A program made the position numbers and the translations under genes. From JBBRZF01 sp038236965 (GTDB taxonomy: Bacteria > Acidobacteriota > Terriglobia > Terriglobales > Acidobacteriaceae), in contig JBBRZF010000161.1 in assembly GCA_038236965.1 (NCBI GenBank), positions 1 to 8,069 on the forward strand: a DNA stretch of 8,069 nt, given 5' to 3'. Shown in pieces: positions 1 to 6,309 of this stretch; within the stretch, counting starts at the first letter, position 1; every line of letters starts with the position of its first letter. A model generated the notes under the pieces. It had not been told where the DNA came from. It worked only from the letters and a program-made list of their open reading frames with translations, and ran no database searches.

Positions 1-342
1 GTAGAAGCGTGGATCGATCAAGCCTTTTGCTTTGGCCATTAATTTCAAGAGGCAGCAAGCGGTCGCGATGTCCCGAACTCGCGACGTTCCCAATGCCAGC
101 ACCGCGCCCCGTACCGACTGAACCGCCTGCCAACGCCCGAACAACGGCGAGTTCGCCATGTGCAGCACTTGCGCGCTCAGCGATTTGTCGTGCGAGATCA
201 GGTCGATGATCCGTTGCACATCGACGTGTTCCGAGGGTTCGTCCAGGCAGCGCAATAGCGGGAGAAGAATGGCGGGTATGCTGGGAATGGAATCCAGTTG
301 CTCGATCCGGTCGCGTAACAGATCCATCGACAAGGTCTTCAT
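1..342 (-). CDS. HDOD-domain signalling protein (partial, N-terminal 114 residues)
   Basis: The reading frame starts at ATG 342 and is still open at the left edge, so only the N-terminus is visible. Residues 15-23 (QLDSIPSIP), 52-66 (including SLSAQVLHMANSP) and 77-93 (SVRGAVLALGTSRVRDIA) match the start of an HDOD domain: a short 'lp.lP' entry, a helix with D.SLsa.vL..aNS, and the 'si..Ai..lG...v' helix. HDOD proteins are catalytically inactive relatives of HD phosphohydrolases, found in bacterial signalling and often beside chemotaxis or two-component genes. The start overlaps the cheR stop by 4 bp (ATGA), and no good Shine-Dalgarno sequence precedes it, so translation is probably coupled to cheR. 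Whether a further domain (receiver, GGDEF, EAL) follows cannot be seen. Domain assignment is from motif reading; the cellular role is inference. Confidence 0.85.
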   Translation of the reverse strand, partial: MKTLSMDLLRDRIEQLDSIPSIPAILLPLLRCLDEPSEHVDVQRIIDLISHDKSLSAQVLHMANSPLFGRWQAVQSVRGAVLALGTSRVRDIATACCLLKLMAKAKGLIDPRFY

Positions 343-1232
343 TTGGCACCCGCTGATCTCTGCTCCATCTTCAGGTAGGCCATGGTGCCGGGCAGGTGCA
401 CCAATCGGAAATCTTCGCTCAATCCGAATAACGATTCGGAGTTCGCCAGGAATAAGTACGAATCCGGTGACAGGCTGTTGCGGAAGTGCCGCATGACGCG
501 CTTCTTGCTTTCACCTTCCAGGTAGATCAGCACGTTGCGGCAGAAGATCAGGTCCATGCCGCGCACCAGCTCCATGCGGCTGTCGTCGAGCAGGTTCACG
601 TGCTTGAACGTGACCTTCTCGCGCACCGCGTCGCTGATATGCCATTCGTCATCCTTCATGGTCCCGTACTTCTCGCGGAAATAGGGAGTCATTTCGCGAG
701 TGCAGACGTCGCCATACACGCCGCGTTGCGCCCGATCCAGAGCGCGGTCGCTGGCATCGGTCGCCAGCAACTCGATATTGAAGCCGCTCAACAATCCGTC
801 CGCATGTTCCATCAGTAACATCGCCAATGTGTAAGGCTCTTCTCCCGTGGAGCATCCGGCGCTCCACGCGCGGATGGAGCGCATGGATAGTTTTTCCTTG
901 CTCCTTGCGATGACCGGCAAGACCTGTTGCTGCAAGGCTTCCAGTTGCGCCCACTCGCGAAAGAAGCTGGTCTCGCCCGTCACCAGTTCATCCAGCAGAC
1001 TGTGCATCTCCGAGGTACGGGACGCGCCCAGCGTCAGCATCTCGAAATATTCATTAAGGGACCCGACTCCGACCGCCTCCATCCGACGAAGACAGTGTTT
1101 CTCCAGCACTGGCAGGTGTTCATCGATCTTGTAGATTCCCGCGACCTTGTAGATCAAGTCCCGCAGTTGCAATAGACAGGGCTCGGTCCTGGGATCGGCC
1201 GGGCACCGGGAGTTTTCCATGTTTGCTGCCAT
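339..1232 (-). CDS. cheR: CheR chemotaxis protein-glutamate methyltransferase
   Basis: CheR transfers methyl groups from S-adenosylmethionine to glutamates on chemoreceptors, setting receptor sensitivity during adaptation. The 297-residue product has the usual length and layout: an N-terminal helical domain (about 15-85), TGETSFFRE at 85-93, the SAM-binding stretch SAGCSTGEEPYTLAM at 124-138, LATDASDRAL at 156-165, FCRNVLIY at 230-237 and LANSESL at 262-268. These are the conserved CheR blocks. I place the start at ATG 1232 because GAGGTGG lies 7 nt upstream; a GTG one codon earlier (1235) is only 4 nt from it. It has no tetratricopeptide or pentapeptide-tether extension. It follows motB after 72 bp and overlaps the HDOD gene at ATGA. 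No cheB, cheA or receptor gene is in view. Confidence 0.97.
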   Translation of the reverse strand: MAANMENSRCPADPRTEPCLLQLRDLIYKVAGIYKIDEHLPVLEKHCLRRMEAVGVGSLNEYFEMLTLGASRTSEMHSLLDELVTGETSFFREWAQLEALQQQVLPVIARSKEKLSMRSIRAWSAGCSTGEEPYTLAMLLMEHADGLLSGFNIELLATDASDRALDRAQRGVYGDVCTREMTPYFREKYGTMKDDEWHISDAVREKVTFKHVNLLDDSRMELVRGMDLIFCRNVLIYLEGESKKRVMRHFRNSLSPDSYLFLANSESLFGLSEDFRLVHLPGTMAYLKMEQRSAGAK

Positions 1233-1239
1233 CACCGCA

Positions 1240-1246
1240 CCACCTC
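1240..1246 (-). promoter_or_regulatory. Ribosome binding site of cheR
   Basis: GAGGTGG on the minus strand lies 7 nt before ATG 1232. It favours that ATG over the GTG immediately upstream at 1235. Confidence 0.7.
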
Positions 1247-1304
1247 ATTCGATCCAGCCGTGAAGCCCTTGCTATGCGAGTTCTAGTCGCAGGGCATATA
1301 TCCC

Positions 1305-2144
1305 TTACTGCTGCCTGCGTGGACCTGTGACTGTTTCTGCATCGGCGCGTATCGCAGGGACTTCAATCCGCTGGGTTGAGATTCCCTCCACCACCGGACG
1401 CGTTTTATTTCCCAAGATCACGACGTCGATGCGACGATTCATCCTGCGTCCTTCGGCGGAGTCGTTTCCCGCTGCCGGGTGATATTCCGCGAAACCTGCC
1501 GCGGAGAGCCGCTCGGCGGGAAAGTCATACGACTCGATCAGTAAGCGGACTACTTCCGTCGCCCGCGTCGTTGAGAGCTCCCAGTTGGATACGAAGCGCG
1601 CGGTGTGGATGGGAACATCGTCCGTATGTCCCTCCACTCGCAGTTCGCATTGCCGGTCGCGGAGAATATTTGCCACCCGCGCAAAGGCCGAAAGCGCATC
1701 CGGTTTCATCCTGGCCGAACCACTATCAAAGAACCCGACCTCGCGCAGACTCACAACCAGGTCATCCGGCCCTTCGTGCAGCGCAACTTCGTTGCGACGT
1801 ATCTCGGGAGCCAACGCGGCTTCCAGTGCGCGTCGCAGCTCGCGGATATCCTTACGCTGTTCGACGCTGCCGCGGTGGCTGGGAGCCAGGCGTCCCAGGT
1901 CAATGGCGTCCGTGTCTTGCGCTGCGCCCGCTGTCTTACCCGGCCTCCCCACCTGGTCGAAGACTCCAAGATTCTGAAATCCCGCTTCGATCGCTTCGGC
2001 CAATTTCCCCATTTTGCTTTTGTCTGCCTGCGATGACGCGTACAAAACCACAAAGAACGCAAACAGCAAGGTGATGAAATCGGCATAGGACACCAGCCAG
2101 CGATCGTGGTTGGGATTGTCGGCCTTGCGGCGACGACGCGTCAC
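1305..2144 (-). CDS. motB: MotB flagellar stator protein, peptidoglycan-anchored
   Basis: MotB pairs with MotA in the inner membrane to form the ion-driven stator and anchors it to peptidoglycan. The 279-residue product has a short basic N-terminus, then SYADFITLLFAFFVVLYA (19-36), the single transmembrane helix. Asp22 sits where the ion-binding aspartate (E. coli Asp32) lies. A linker and plug-like region follow, then the OmpA-type domain with FDSGSA (139-144), EGHTDDVPI (171-179), NWELSTTRA (187-195) and a RRMNRRIDVVI stretch. The open frame extends 55 codons upstream, but that part lies wholly inside motA in another frame. I choose GTG 2144, which overlaps the motA stop as GTGA and has AGGGGAG 6 nt upstream. 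The roughly 35-residue tail after the OmpA domain carries no motif I recognise. Proton versus sodium use cannot be decided here. Confidence 0.97.
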   Translation of the reverse strand: MTRRRRKADNPNHDRWLVSYADFITLLFAFFVVLYASSQADKSKMGKLAEAIEAGFQNLGVFDQVGRPGKTAGAAQDTDAIDLGRLAPSHRGSVEQRKDIRELRRALEAALAPEIRRNEVALHEGPDDLVVSLREVGFFDSGSARMKPDALSAFARVANILRDRQCELRVEGHTDDVPIHTARFVSNWELSTTRATEVVRLLIESYDFPAERLSAAGFAEYHPAAGNDSAEGRRMNRRIDVVILGNKTRPVVEGISTQRIEVPAIRADAETVTGPRRQQ

Positions 2145-2905
2145 TGCTTGCTCCCCTTGCGCTCGTGCAAGAACCCCAGAAGCTTGGTCTCCAGCATGCG
2201 CGGATTCATTCCTTCCAGGATCGAGACCACGCCCTCCAGCGTCATCTCGCGCAGCAACTGTTCTTCTCTCAGGCGTATTTTCAGTTTTCCCGCCATGGGC
2301 AGCAGACAAAGATTCGCCAACCCAACTCCATAAATGGTCGCGACGAATGCGACTGCGATGCCGCGCCCAACTTCTTCTATCTTGTCCAGGTGCTGCATCA
2401 CCTGGATCAATCCCATCACGGCTCCGATGATTCCGATGGTGGGCGAAAATCCGCCAGCCGATTCGAATACCTGCGGAATCTTGTCGTCATGTTCAGCCGT
2501 GTTGTCCAGTTCCAACTCCATGATCTTGCGCAACTCTTGTGGTTCCGTGCCGTCCACGGCCAGCATCAGGGAGCGTTTCAGGAATGGGTCTGCCACTTCC
2601 TGCAGATTGGCGTCCAGGCTGACGATGCCTTCGCGGCGAGCCTTGATCGCGTACTGCACCAGCTGTTCGATGATGGATTCCGGATATCGCTTGGTCTCGG
2701 AGAAGACACTGCCCAGCCGCCGGAAAGCGCCGACGACAACGGCCAGCGGAAATTGGATAAGCACGGCGCCGAAGGTGCCGCCGCAGACGATGAGCGCCGC
2801 CGTCGGTTGCACGATCTGGCTCAGCCTGCCGCCTTCCAGAAGCAGGCCGGCAGCGATGCCGCCGATAGCCAACAACACGCCGCTTACGGTTGCTTTATCC
2901 AGCAC
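2141..2905 (-). CDS. motA: MotA flagellar stator protein
   Basis: MotA is the membrane stator subunit whose cytoplasmic loop drives the rotor. The 254 residues show four hydrophobic segments (about 5-25, 32-50, 153-172, 181-203). A long cytoplasmic loop between the second and third contains KARREGIVSLD (88-98). The segment GGFSPTIGIIGAVMGLIQVM (151-170) carries the conserved proline (Pro155), and a second conserved-type proline is Pro203. The frame is open from a GTG at 2923 that overlaps the flbD stop, but that GTG has no ribosome binding site. GGGAGG lies 7 nt before GTG 2905, which gives a typical MotA N-terminus (MLDKATVSGVLL), so I use 2905. The gene is co-oriented with flbD and motB in one operon. 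Confidence 0.97.
   Translation of the reverse strand: MLDKATVSGVLLAIGGIAAGLLLEGGRLSQIVQPTAALIVCGGTFGAVLIQFPLAVVVGAFRRLGSVFSETKRYPESIIEQLVQYAIKARREGIVSLDANLQEVADPFLKRSLMLAVDGTEPQELRKIMELELDNTAEHDDKIPQVFESAGGFSPTIGIIGAVMGLIQVMQHLDKIEEVGRGIAVAFVATIYGVGLANLCLLPMAGKLKIRLREEQLLREMTLEGVVSILEGMNPRMLETKLLGFLHERKGSKQ
2151..2157 (-). promoter_or_regulatory. Ribosome binding site of motB inside motA
   Basis: AGGGGAG in the last codons of motA lies 6 nt before GTG 2144. It fixes the motB start and argues for coupled MotA/MotB synthesis. Confidence 0.75.
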
Positions 2906-2912
2906 TACTGCG

Positions 2913-2918
2913 CCTCCC
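2913..2918 (-). promoter_or_regulatory. Ribosome binding site of motA
   Basis: GGGAGG, 7 nt before GTG 2905, decides the start of motA against the upstream in-frame GTG at 2923. Confidence 0.7.
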
Positions 2919-2919
2919 G

Positions 2920-3156
2920 TCACTTATTCCGCGGCGTTTCTTCTGTCTGCACCTGGACCTGCTGTGGCATTGCCGGGGCGATCAGAGAGCGCCGATACTC
3001 CAACACCAGCCTCATTACTTCTTCTTCCGATTCGCGTACCACCATCTTGTCGCCGGTGACCAGGGTCAGCAGCGTGTCCGGAGCCTTTTCCACGTACTTG
3101 ATAAGGTCCGGATTCACCGCGATAGGTTGATTGTTCAATCGGGTCAGACGGATCAT
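2920..3156 (-). CDS. flbD: FlbD/SwrD-family small flagellar protein
   Basis: A 78-residue protein starting MIRLTRLNNQPIAVNPDLIK, then a stretch ending TLVTGDKMVVRESEEEV and a helical end. This is the FlbD (SwrD) family: small, cytoplasmic, beginning with 'MI.LtrLnG..i.vNpdlI..ie..PDT.ltl..G.k..V.es.eev'. In Bacillus subtilis the homologue SwrD is needed for full stator power, which fits its place directly before motA. It is unrelated to the Caulobacter NtrC-type regulator of the same name. GGAGG lies 4 nt before ATG 3156. The C-terminal 20 residues, rich in Gln, Pro and Glu, extend past the conserved core. It is the first gene of the left arm, about 33 nt from the predicted FliA-type start site. 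Confidence 0.93.
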   Translation of the reverse strand: MIRLTRLNNQPIAVNPDLIKYVEKAPDTLLTLVTGDKMVVRESEEEVMRLVLEYRRSLIAPAMPQQVQVQTEETPRNK

Positions 3157-3195
3157 CGTGCCTCCACGGAGTGAAGCTAGAGGAGTTCTCAGCTT

Positions 3196-3223
3196 TTATC
3201 GGCAGCAGTTGTGCAGGTCTTGA
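3196..3223 (-). promoter_or_regulatory. Sigma-28 (FliA) type promoter for flbD-motA-motB
   Basis: On the minus strand the -10 is GCCGATAA (3203-3196), identical to the FliA consensus. A -35-like TCAAG (3223-3219) precedes it. The consensus TAAA is matched as TCAA with 16 rather than 15 nt spacing. Transcription would start near 3189, leaving a leader of about 33 nt before flbD. The perfect -10 is the strong part; the -35 is imperfect. Confidence 0.65.
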
Positions 3224-3234
3224 CCCCGAAGAGC

Positions 3235-3244
3235 ATTCGCGAAT
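3235..3244. repeat. 10-bp perfect palindrome between the divergent promoters
   Basis: ATTCGCGAAT reads the same on both strands and does not extend outward. It lies almost exactly midway between the two -35 elements (3223 and 3260). It could be an operator, or it could be chance; a 10-bp palindrome is expected about once per kilobase. Confidence 0.3.
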
Positions 3245-3259
3245 TTCAAGCAAAGGAGC

Positions 3260-3286
3260 TAAAGCCGCCCAAGCGTCTGCCGATAT
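3260..3286 (+). promoter_or_regulatory. Sigma-28 (FliA) type promoter for fliC
   Basis: TAAAG (3260-3264) and GCCGATAT (3279-3286) match the FliA consensus TAAAGTTT, N11, GCCGATAA, with the 15-nt gap after TAAA exactly kept and a single mismatch in the -10. The start site would be near 3293, giving a leader of about 74 nt before the fliC ATG. FliA control is the known rule for flagellin genes. Confidence 0.8.
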
Positions 3287-3305
3287 TCAGGAAGACAAAC
3301 GTGAT

Positions 3306-3359
3306 GGCCCCAGCAAGACCGGAGTTTTAAGCTACGGATTCGGGGCCCGCAACAAAGGA
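3306..3359 (+). promoter_or_regulatory. fliC leader: GC hairpin and ANGGA motifs next to the ribosome binding site
   Basis: GGCCCC (3306-3311) can pair with GGGGCC (3342-3347), closing a 30-nt loop just upstream of the ribosome binding site AAAGGAG (3354-3360). The loop contains ACGGA (3334-3338), and the ribosome binding site itself contains AAGGA (3355-3359). Both fit the ANGGA core bound by CsrA. In Bacillus subtilis, CsrA represses hag through two such leader sites. The pairing and motifs are visible; CsrA control here is inference. Confidence 0.35.
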
Positions 3360-3366
3360 GCGTTAT

Positions 3367-4512
3367 ATGGCACTCAGCATCCTCAACAACATCCCGTCTC
3401 TCGCCGCGCAGAATCAACTCTCCATAACCGGTAGCGGTTTGCAGAAGACCCTGTTCCGCCTTTCTTCCGGTTCGCGCATCAATTCCGGCGCAGATGACGC
3501 AGCAGGCCTCGCCATCGCAGACGGACTCAGAGCCAACGTCTCCGCCCTCACGCAATCCGCACGTAACGCGACCGACGGTATCGGCAAGTTGCAAGTCGCC
3601 GATGGCGCTCTCTCCCAGGTCACCAACCTTCTCAATCGCGCCGTCACGCTCGCGACCGAATCCGCCACCGGAACCGTGACCGGAAATCAGCGCACCGCCA
3701 TCAACACCGAATACACGGCGATCAAGGCTGAGATCGATCGCATCGGTGGCAAGACGACCTTCAACGGCCAGACCATTTTCACCGGCGGCGGAACCGTTCC
3801 CGACGGCAACAGCTTTAACGCTGGCGCAGCGCTCACAGGTGCCACCACTCTCGCCACGGGTGGAACCATGACCATCGTTGACACCTCCACGGGTACTTCG
3901 AAGAGCTACACCAGCGCCGCCAACACCACGGTCAACGCCATGATGACGGCCATCCAAGCCGACATCGGAACGGGAGCTGGCAAGCTGAACGTCTCTGTTG
4001 GCCTGACCGGTGGCATCCTGCAGATTAAAGACGCGGCTGGCGACAGCAGCGTGCTGGTCACCTCCAACATCACGGAACTGCCCGTCACGGCTGCCACCCA
4101 GAGCGTCGGTACCGCGTCGGTGTTCCTCAGTGACGGCGATGCCGGTGGATCCACCGCCACCACCATCACCACGACCATCGCCGCTCTGACCTCGGCCGGC
4201 CTGGGACTTACGAAAGATCTTTTGACCAACACCAACGCCCAGACCGCGCTGACGGAAGTGAGCGGTGCCATCGCCACGGTCGCCGCCCAGCGCGGCACCA
4301 TCGGTGCCGATATCAACCGTCTCGATAGCGCCACCGGCGTCATCAAGAACCAGACGCAGAACCTCTCGGCAGCAGAAGACGGCATCCGTGCCGCCGATAT
4401 CGCAACCGAAGTCGCCAACATGACGAAGTTCAACATCCTGAGCCAGACCGGTATCTCGGCCCTGTCGCAGGCCAACCAGATGCAGCAGGGCGTTCTCTCG
4501 CTCCTGCGGTAA
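3367..4512 (+). CDS. fliC: Flagellin, filament subunit
   Basis: Flagellin is exported through the flagellar channel and polymerises into the filament. The 381-residue product has the conserved N-terminal D0/D1 part (1 to about 140), including LFRLSSGSRINSGADDAAGL (29-48), and the C-terminal D1/D0 part (about 295-381), ending ISALSQANQMQQGVLSLLR. The variable middle (about 141-294) is rich in Thr, Gly and Ala. At about 186-230 it has a segment resembling the flagellin/hook 'IN' motif. There is no cysteine, as usual for flagellins. The ATG has AAAGGAG 6 nt upstream. A FliA-type promoter precedes the gene and a strong hairpin follows, which fits heavy, largely separate transcription. Chaperone FliS and cap FliD are encoded downstream. 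It is the only flagellin gene in view. Confidence 0.97.
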   Translation: MALSILNNIPSLAAQNQLSITGSGLQKTLFRLSSGSRINSGADDAAGLAIADGLRANVSALTQSARNATDGIGKLQVADGALSQVTNLLNRAVTLATESATGTVTGNQRTAINTEYTAIKAEIDRIGGKTTFNGQTIFTGGGTVPDGNSFNAGAALTGATTLATGGTMTIVDTSTGTSKSYTSAANTTVNAMMTAIQADIGTGAGKLNVSVGLTGGILQIKDAAGDSSVLVTSNITELPVTAATQSVGTASVFLSDGDAGGSTATTITTTIAALTSAGLGLTKDLLTNTNAQTALTEVSGAIATVAAQRGTIGADINRLDSATGVIKNQTQNLSAAEDGIRAADIATEVANMTKFNILSQTGISALSQANQMQQGVLSLLR

Positions 4513-4529
4513 TCGATCAACCTCCCCCG

Positions 4530-4562
4530 GGTGGAGCCCGCAAGGGCTCCACCTTCTGATTT
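4530..4562 (+). terminator. Hairpin after fliC, terminator or processing site
   Basis: GGTGGAGCCC (4530-4539) and GGGCTCCACC (4544-4553) form a perfect 10-bp GC-rich stem with a GCAA tetraloop, 17 nt after the fliC stop. The tail TTCTGATTT has six T in nine bases, not a clean T run. It probably ends most fliC transcripts or stabilises their 3' ends while letting some transcription reach flaG. Confidence 0.8.
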
Positions 4563-4614
4563 CCCCACACGTGTTGAAACGCTCCAGCCTTCCAGCAGTT
4601 AGTGAGGTGGATTT

Positions 4615-4959
4615 ATGGAGATCAGCGCGGTACACCCCATACCGGTCAATCTTGAAAGAACAACGATTTCTAATACTGCGCACCCCGGCGCGGAAGCCCA
4701 TGTGCAAAAAGATTTCAAGCAGCCCCCGGTTTTGCCGGTGGTCGATGTCCATCCACAGACGCGCGGCAACGATACCTCCACGGAACGGAAGGTCGAGTGG
4801 GCGCAGCAAGATCGTCGTCCCATCTATCGCGTAGTGGAACGCGAATCCGGCGAAGTGATTTCGCAGATTCCTTCCGAACAGGTTTTGCGCCTGGCGCGCC
4901 AGATCGACGCGGAGTTGCACGGAGACAATCAGCACGCCGCAGTCGACGTGCGTTCCTAA
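4615..4959 (+). CDS. flaG: FlaG-family flagellar protein
   Basis: A 114-residue protein whose C-terminal half has the FlaG signature: VVERESGEVISQIPSEQVLR at 73-92. This matches the family pattern of an 'i.D..TGeVIrqIPpEevl.la' strand-turn-helix. The first 60 residues look disordered, as in other FlaG proteins. FlaG is usually encoded between flagellin and fliD and influences filament length or stability in several bacteria; its biochemical role is not settled. GAGGTGG lies 4 nt before the ATG. I see no convincing promoter in the 52 nt after the fliC hairpin, so it is probably transcribed by read-through. The stop codon TAA forms part of the ribosome binding site of fliD. Confidence 0.9.
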   Translation: MEISAVHPIPVNLERTTISNTAHPGAEAHVQKDFKQPPVLPVVDVHPQTRGNDTSTERKVEWAQQDRRPIYRVVERESGEVISQIPSEQVLRLARQIDAELHGDNQHAAVDVRS

Positions 4960-4968
4960 AGGGGAATT

Positions 4969-6309
4969 ATGGCCGGTTCTGTCAGCAGCGCAACCAGCGG
5001 CACCAGCGGACTCGATGTTGGTGCGACCGTCGATCAGTTGATGTATGTCGAGCGAGCGCCCGAACGCCTGCTCCAGGCCAAGCAGGCTGACCTCCAGAAC
5101 CAGACCACCGCCCTGACCAGCCTGCAAACGCAGATGAAGACGCTTTCCACCAACATCAACTCCTTGAAGGACATTACCGGCGTATTTGGCAACAAGACGA
5201 CGAGTTCGTCCGACTACACCATTATGACGGCGACCGCCGACTCTAGTGCGGTCTCGGCAACCCACGTGGTCACGGTCGCCAACCTGGCTTCTACAGGCTC
5301 CATCTACAGCGATTCGTTGGCCACGGCAGACACCACCTTCGCCAACGGAACACTCTCTTTTTCCATTGCCGGCGGAGCCGCCGTCAACGTGGTACTGGAC
5401 GACACGAACCACACCTTGCAGAAGGCAGCCGAATACATCAACTCCAGAAACCTTGGGGTGACGGCCAACATCGTGACCGACTCCAAGGGCGCGCGGCTCG
5501 CTTTGGTCTCCACCAAGTCGGGCGACGCCGGCGACATCGATATCCTCAGCAGTCCTGCCGGTCTTGCCTTCCATCAAGGTACCGAGGGCAAGAACGCCAA
5601 TTTCACCATGGACGGCGTGCCCGCCAGCAGCGCTACCAACACGGTGACCGGGATCATCTCCGGCGTGACCTTGCAATTGGCTGGCTTCAGCGCCAGCAAA
5701 GAGGTCAAACTCACGGTTGCGGCCGATACGAACGCCATCAAGGGAGCCATCAATAGTTTCGTCAGCACCTACAACAGCCTGGTCACGAACATCAACAACC
5801 AGTTCACCGTGGACAAGACATCGGGAGCCGTCGGAGTGCTTGCCGGCGACAGCACTTTGCGCGACGTGCAAGCGCAGTTGCTGGGCATGACTTCCTTCGC
5901 ATTGCCGGAAGGAAGCCAATCCGCAGTCACCTGCCTGGCAAGCCTCGGCATTCGCATGGCAAATGACGGCACTCTCACGGTCACCGCCAGCGACATGGAT
6001 AATGCGCTGACGGCGCACTTCGACGATGTGCAGAGCTTCCTTCAGGGCACCGATGGATTTGCCAGGATATTCAGCGACAAGTTGCAGGACATCACCGACT
6101 CCACCGACGGCTCGATTGCCATCGATCTGGTCGGACTCAAATCCATCTCCCAGGGCGTCACCGATTCGGTCAACCAGTTTGAAGTCCGCATGGCAGAGCG
6201 TCAAAAACAACTGACGGACGAATACACGCGCATCGATACCATGTTGCGCGCCTTCACCACCACCCAGGCATCGATCACCGCACAACTTGCGAGCCTTAGA
6301 ACATCATGA
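4969..6309 (+). CDS. fliD: FliD filament cap (hook-associated protein 2)
   Basis: FliD forms the cap at the filament tip that folds incoming flagellin. The 446-residue product is close to the usual length. The N-terminal FliD_N region has GLDVGATVDQLMYVERAPER (14-33), then a Gln-rich helix. A flagellin 'IN' motif follows at about 139-185 (INSRNLGVTANIVTDSKGAR at 157-176). The FliD_C region runs to the end, finishing with a coiled-coil helix (RQKQLTDEYTRIDTMLRAF) and TAQLASLRTS, as in other FliD proteins. AGGGGA lies just upstream of the ATG and overlaps the flaG stop region. The 3' end overlaps fliS by 4 bp (ATGA). fliC, flaG and fliD all share the same reading frame. Confidence 0.96.
   Translation: MAGSVSSATSGTSGLDVGATVDQLMYVERAPERLLQAKQADLQNQTTALTSLQTQMKTLSTNINSLKDITGVFGNKTTSSSDYTIMTATADSSAVSATHVVTVANLASTGSIYSDSLATADTTFANGTLSFSIAGGAAVNVVLDDTNHTLQKAAEYINSRNLGVTANIVTDSKGARLALVSTKSGDAGDIDILSSPAGLAFHQGTEGKNANFTMDGVPASSATNTVTGIISGVTLQLAGFSASKEVKLTVAADTNAIKGAINSFVSTYNSLVTNINNQFTVDKTSGAVGVLAGDSTLRDVQAQLLGMTSFALPEGSQSAVTCLASLGIRMANDGTLTVTASDMDNALTAHFDDVQSFLQGTDGFARIFSDKLQDITDSTDGSIAIDLVGLKSISQGVTDSVNQFEVRMAERQKQLTDEYTRIDTMLRAFTTTQASITAQLASLRTS

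Noticed and set aside
1275..1291. Small hairpin TGCGA/TCGCA in the motB-cheR gap as a terminator
   Set aside because: It has only a 5-bp stem with a 7-nt loop and no T run. cheR has no visible promoter of its own, so read-through is more likely.
2145..2309. N-terminal 55-codon extension of the motB frame
   Set aside because: It lies entirely inside motA in another frame and is low-complexity. GTG 2144 has a strong ribosome binding site and gives a normal MotB N-terminus.
3200..3215. Sigma-54-like GG, 10 nt, GC element on the plus strand (CGGCAGCAGTTGTGCA)
   Set aside because: Several consensus positions mismatch, and the bases overlap the much better minus-strand FliA promoter. The fliC FliA promoter downstream explains expression better.
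3259..6285. Open frame of about 1008 codons on the minus strand, antisense to fliC, flaG and fliD
   Set aside because: fliC, flaG and fliD share one frame, and this antisense frame is codon-aligned with them. Stops appear in it only where the sense strand uses TTA, CTA or TCA, codons rare in this GC-rich genome. The product is a low-quality Gly/Val/Asp/Arg-rich mirror with no motif or ribosome binding site.
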